Positions 57,974 to 59,682 of a stretch of DNA of 59,682 nucleotides are shown here, piece by piece (positions within the stretch are counted from its first letter, which is position 1; each line of letters begins with the position of its first letter). The stretch covers positions 1-59,682 of the forward strand of contig JAUVVB010000012.1 of the NCBI GenBank assembly GCA_030604825.1. The letters are read 5' to 3'. Source of the stretch: Chloroflexota bacterium (GTDB lineage Bacteria; Chloroflexota; Dehalococcoidia; E44-bin15). The position numbers and the translations under genes are program-made. The notes below the pieces were generated by a model. The model worked only from the letters and a program-made list of their open reading frames with translations. It had not been told where the DNA came from and made no database searches.

Positions 57974-58002
57974 TTGACATCTCTCCAAGGGCCGCCTATA
58001 AT
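57974..58002 (+). promoter_or_regulatory. Consensus promoter of the redox operon
   Basis: Perfect TTGACA (57974-57979), 17-base spacer, TATAAT (57997-58002). It drives the glutaredoxin-like, reductase-like and rubrerythrin-like genes. Confidence 0.88.
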
Positions 58003-58036
58003 TTTGCATTTCCAGCAAAAGATCCTGAGGTGGAGG

Positions 58037-58276
58037 ATGAGCACGAAAGAGGTCAAGGTGTATTCCACCCCTACCTGTCCCTGGTGCAAGAGGACAAAAA
58101 AGTTCCTCGAGGATAATGGCATCGCCTATCAGGACTTGAATGTCGGCGCCGATAGGGCTGCCCGTGAGGAGATGGTGCGCAAAACAGGTCAGATGGGGGT
58201 ACCGGTCATCGAGATCGATGGCGATTTCGTCGTCGGCTATGACGAAGGGTGGCTGAAGCAAAAGCTAGGGCTCTGA
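58037..58276 (+). CDS. Glutaredoxin/NrdH-like redox protein
   Basis: 79 residues with the thioredoxin fold. The active site is CPWC in STPTCPWCKRTKKFL, and the cis-proline motif is MGVPVIEIDGDFVVGYD. This CxxC sub-type (often called glutaredoxin-like YruB/NrdH) usually takes electrons from a thioredoxin-reductase-like flavoprotein, and such a protein is encoded 16 bases downstream. ATG 58037 follows TGGAGG. The longer in-frame start at 57974 lies inside the promoter and is rejected. Confidence 0.9.
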   Translation: MSTKEVKVYSTPTCPWCKRTKKFLEDNGIAYQDLNVGADRAAREEMVRKTGQMGVPVIEIDGDFVVGYDEGWLKQKLGL

Positions 58277-58292
58277 GTAGTGGGAGGGGGCT

Positions 58293-59204
58293 ATGTATGA
58301 ATTGATAATCATTGGCGCCGGTCCGGCGGGGATGACGGCGGCGGTATATGCGGCGAGAAAGAAGCTGGATACGCTGCTCCTCAGCAAAGACCTGGGAGGA
58401 CAGCCGAACTTGACGGCGGGGATCGAGAACTACATGGGCTATCAGTTCATCGAGGGCCCGGAGTTGATGCAGAAGTTTGAGGAGCAGGTAAAGCAATTCC
58501 CCATAGAGGTAAGGACAGGCGATGGAGCGGTGAGCGTATCCCGGCGGGATGGGGGATTTGAGGTGAGGACGGAAAAGGGCGACACCTATCAAGGGAAAGC
58601 GGCCATCATCGCCACCGGGAAGCGTCCCCGCACCTTGAATGTGCCCGGAGAGGAGCGGCTGAGGGGGCGGGGGGTTACCTACTGCGCTATCTGCGATGGC
58701 CCCCTTTTCGCTGGGATGAAGGTGGCGGTCATTGGGGGCGGCAATTCCGCCCTGGAGGCCGCCGACGACATGATCAAGATCGGTGAGCATGTCTATCTGG
58801 TGTCCCTCACCCCGCTCACCGGAGACCAGATCCTCATCGATAAGGTGAAAGGGGCTGCCAACATCACCAACTTCACCGAGCATGAGACCCTGGAGATAAT
58901 GGGAGATGATTTTGTATCTGGGATCAAGATAAGGGACCTCAAAAGCGGCGAGGTGAGGAGCCTGGAGGTGGGCGGCGTCTTTGTGGAGATCGGGCTCATC
59001 CCTAGTTCCGAGCTGGCAAAGGGTCTGGTCAACCTCAACCAGTTGGGGGAGATCGAGGTCAGCTGCGCCGGTGAGACCGGTATCCCGGGGCTCTATGCCG
59101 CTGGGGATGTGACCAATGTCCCCGAGAAGCAGATCGTGGTCGCCGCTGGCGAGGGGGCCAAGGCGGCCCTTCAGGCCCATCGCTATCTACAAAGGCTGGG
59201 CTAA
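58293..59204 (+). CDS. Thioredoxin-reductase-like flavoprotein (NAD(P)/FAD, CxxC)
   Basis: A 303-residue pyridine nucleotide-disulfide oxidoreductase. FAD motif is [18 protein letters not shown], the active disulfide is CAIC in TYCAICDGP, the nucleotide motif is VIGGGNSALEAAD, and the C-terminal AAGDVTNV is conserved. It resembles the AhpF C-terminal half. The NADPH-specific HRR motif seen in trxB (25727-26656) is replaced here (YLVSLTPL), so NADH use is possible. It likely reduces the CPWC protein encoded just upstream and serves peroxide defence with the rubrerythrin-like gene. Confidence 0.9.
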   Translation: MYELIIIGAGPAGMTAAVYAARKKLDTLLLSKDLGGQPNLTAGIENYMGYQFIEGPELMQKFEEQVKQFPIEVRTGDGAVSVSRRDGGFEVRTEKGDTYQGKAAIIATGKRPRTLNVPGEERLRGRGVTYCAICDGPLFAGMKVAVIGGGNSALEAADDMIKIGEHVYLVSLTPLTGDQILIDKVKGAANITNFTEHETLEIMGDDFVSGIKIRDLKSGEVRSLEVGGVFVEIGLIPSSELAKGLVNLNQLGEIEVSCAGETGIPGLYAAGDVTNVPEKQIVVAAGEGAKAALQAHRYLQRLG

Positions 59205-59224
59205 AACTCAAAGGAGGTTTTGGC

Positions 59225-59682
59225 GTGACTATCTTTTTCTCCGGCAGCGAGCTGGTCAATATCGCCATCGGGATTGAGCGGAATGGACTGGCCTTTTATC
59301 AATCCCTGATAAAGAAGGAGAAGGATGTAATGGCCCGGGGCGCCTACAAGTATCTGGCCGAAATGGAGGAAAAGCATATCAAGATCTTCCAGAGCATGCT
59401 GGATACCGTGGGCGAATATGAGCCCCCGGAAATCTACAGCGAGGAATATGGCCTTTACCTGAAGGCCCTGGTCGGCAGTGCGGTCTTTGCCGATGACAAG
59501 GTAGCCCGCGAGATGGCAGAGAAGGCGACCAGCAGTGCTGAGGCGATTCAAATCGCTCTGGGGGCGGAGAAGGATTCGATCCTGTTCTATTCCGAGATGC
59601 GAAATCTCGTCCGCGAGCGAGATCGCGAGGTGGTGGACAGGATCATTGAGGAGGAGAAGTCGCATCTGAGGCAGCTTTCCGA
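59225..59682 (+). CDS. Rubrerythrin/ferritin-like diiron protein (3' end beyond window)
   Basis: An open frame from GTG 59225 (AAAGGAGG upstream) to the right edge, 152 codons with no stop. It shows a four-helix bundle with two diiron half-sites: Glu in GIERNGLAFY and ExxH in EEKHIKIF, then Glu in GAEKDSILFY and ExxH in EEEKSHLRQL. This is the erythrin type that reduces peroxide, but the usual rubredoxin-like domain would lie past the edge or be absent. It lies 20 bases after the reductase-like gene, so an oxidative-stress operon is likely. Confidence 0.88.
   Translation, partial: MTIFFSGSELVNIAIGIERNGLAFYQSLIKKEKDVMARGAYKYLAEMEEKHIKIFQSMLDTVGEYEPPEIYSEEYGLYLKALVGSAVFADDKVAREMAEKATSSAEAIQIALGAEKDSILFYSEMRNLVRERDREVVDRIIEEEKSHLRQLS

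Overview
The window reads as chromosomal DNA of a bacterium, most likely a Chloroflexota of the Dehalococcoidia type. This is inferred from a fused AccD-AccA carboxyltransferase, tandem FadE-type acyl-CoA dehydrogenases, HMG-CoA-synthase-like proteins fused to a DUF35 domain, and a homocitrate/Re-citrate-synthase-like protein of a kind known from Dehalococcoides. GC is high (about 60% by eye), coding density is very high, and AGGAGG-type ribosome binding sites and sigma70-type promoters are common. I saw no tRNA, rRNA or CRISPR array.

Layout. (1) 1-1750: the edge of a prophage or phage-like module on the minus strand, with a truncated terminase large subunit preceded by small genes. (2) 1798-9442: an operon of six consecutive acyl-CoA dehydrogenases plus a HIT protein, behind its own promoter. 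(3) 9463-15245: a duplicated module of thiolase plus HMG-CoA-synthase-like/DUF35 fusion, with a stand-alone Lrp/AsnC sensor domain after it. Together with the alpha-methylacyl-CoA-racemase-like gene at 17215, regions 2 and 3 look like a beta-oxidation system for branched or ring-bearing acyl-CoAs. (4) 15303-20976: rsmG, a flippase-like membrane protein, the racemase, a MagIII-type DNA glycosylase, trmO and a homocitrate/Re-citrate synthase. (5) 20998-25721: yceD, rpmF, fabK, fabD, a radical SAM gene, nusB and acpP. Opposite them is a minus-strand operon (M20 hydrolase, dehydratase activase, plsX, trxA, trxB). (6) 30216-34093: a site-2 protease, a three-gene polyamine operon with a deoxyhypusine-synthase-like enzyme, and a small HTH protein. 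(7) 34161-37700: thiC-thi4-cinA under a TPP riboswitch with its own terminator. A back-to-back promoter drives two half-size TauE genes, udg, ftsK and accDA. (8) 43292-47352: a repeat-built beta-propeller lipoprotein, uvrB, a cation exchanger and an 18-19 codon remnant of a second uvrB allele. (9) 47393-54100: an AT-richer restriction-modification pair, then a Holliday-resolvase-like protein, a radical SAM/methyltransferase pair, ruvA, ruvC and yebC. (10) 54120-59682: two desulforedoxin-like miniproteins, lexA with a perfect LexA box, rpsT, a RelA/SpoT protein with a degenerate hydrolase site, and a redox operon (glutaredoxin-like, thioredoxin-reductase-like, rubrerythrin) cut by the right edge.

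The observations most worth a second look are the HMG-CoA-synthase-like/DUF35 pair lacking the classical catalytic Glu/Cys/His, the six-gene dehydrogenase array with alternating subunit types, the polyamine operon with a deoxyhypusine-synthase homologue, the split TauE permease, the uvrB remnant, and the RSH enzyme with a degraded HD motif. All family calls are from reading motifs by eye; no database search was possible.
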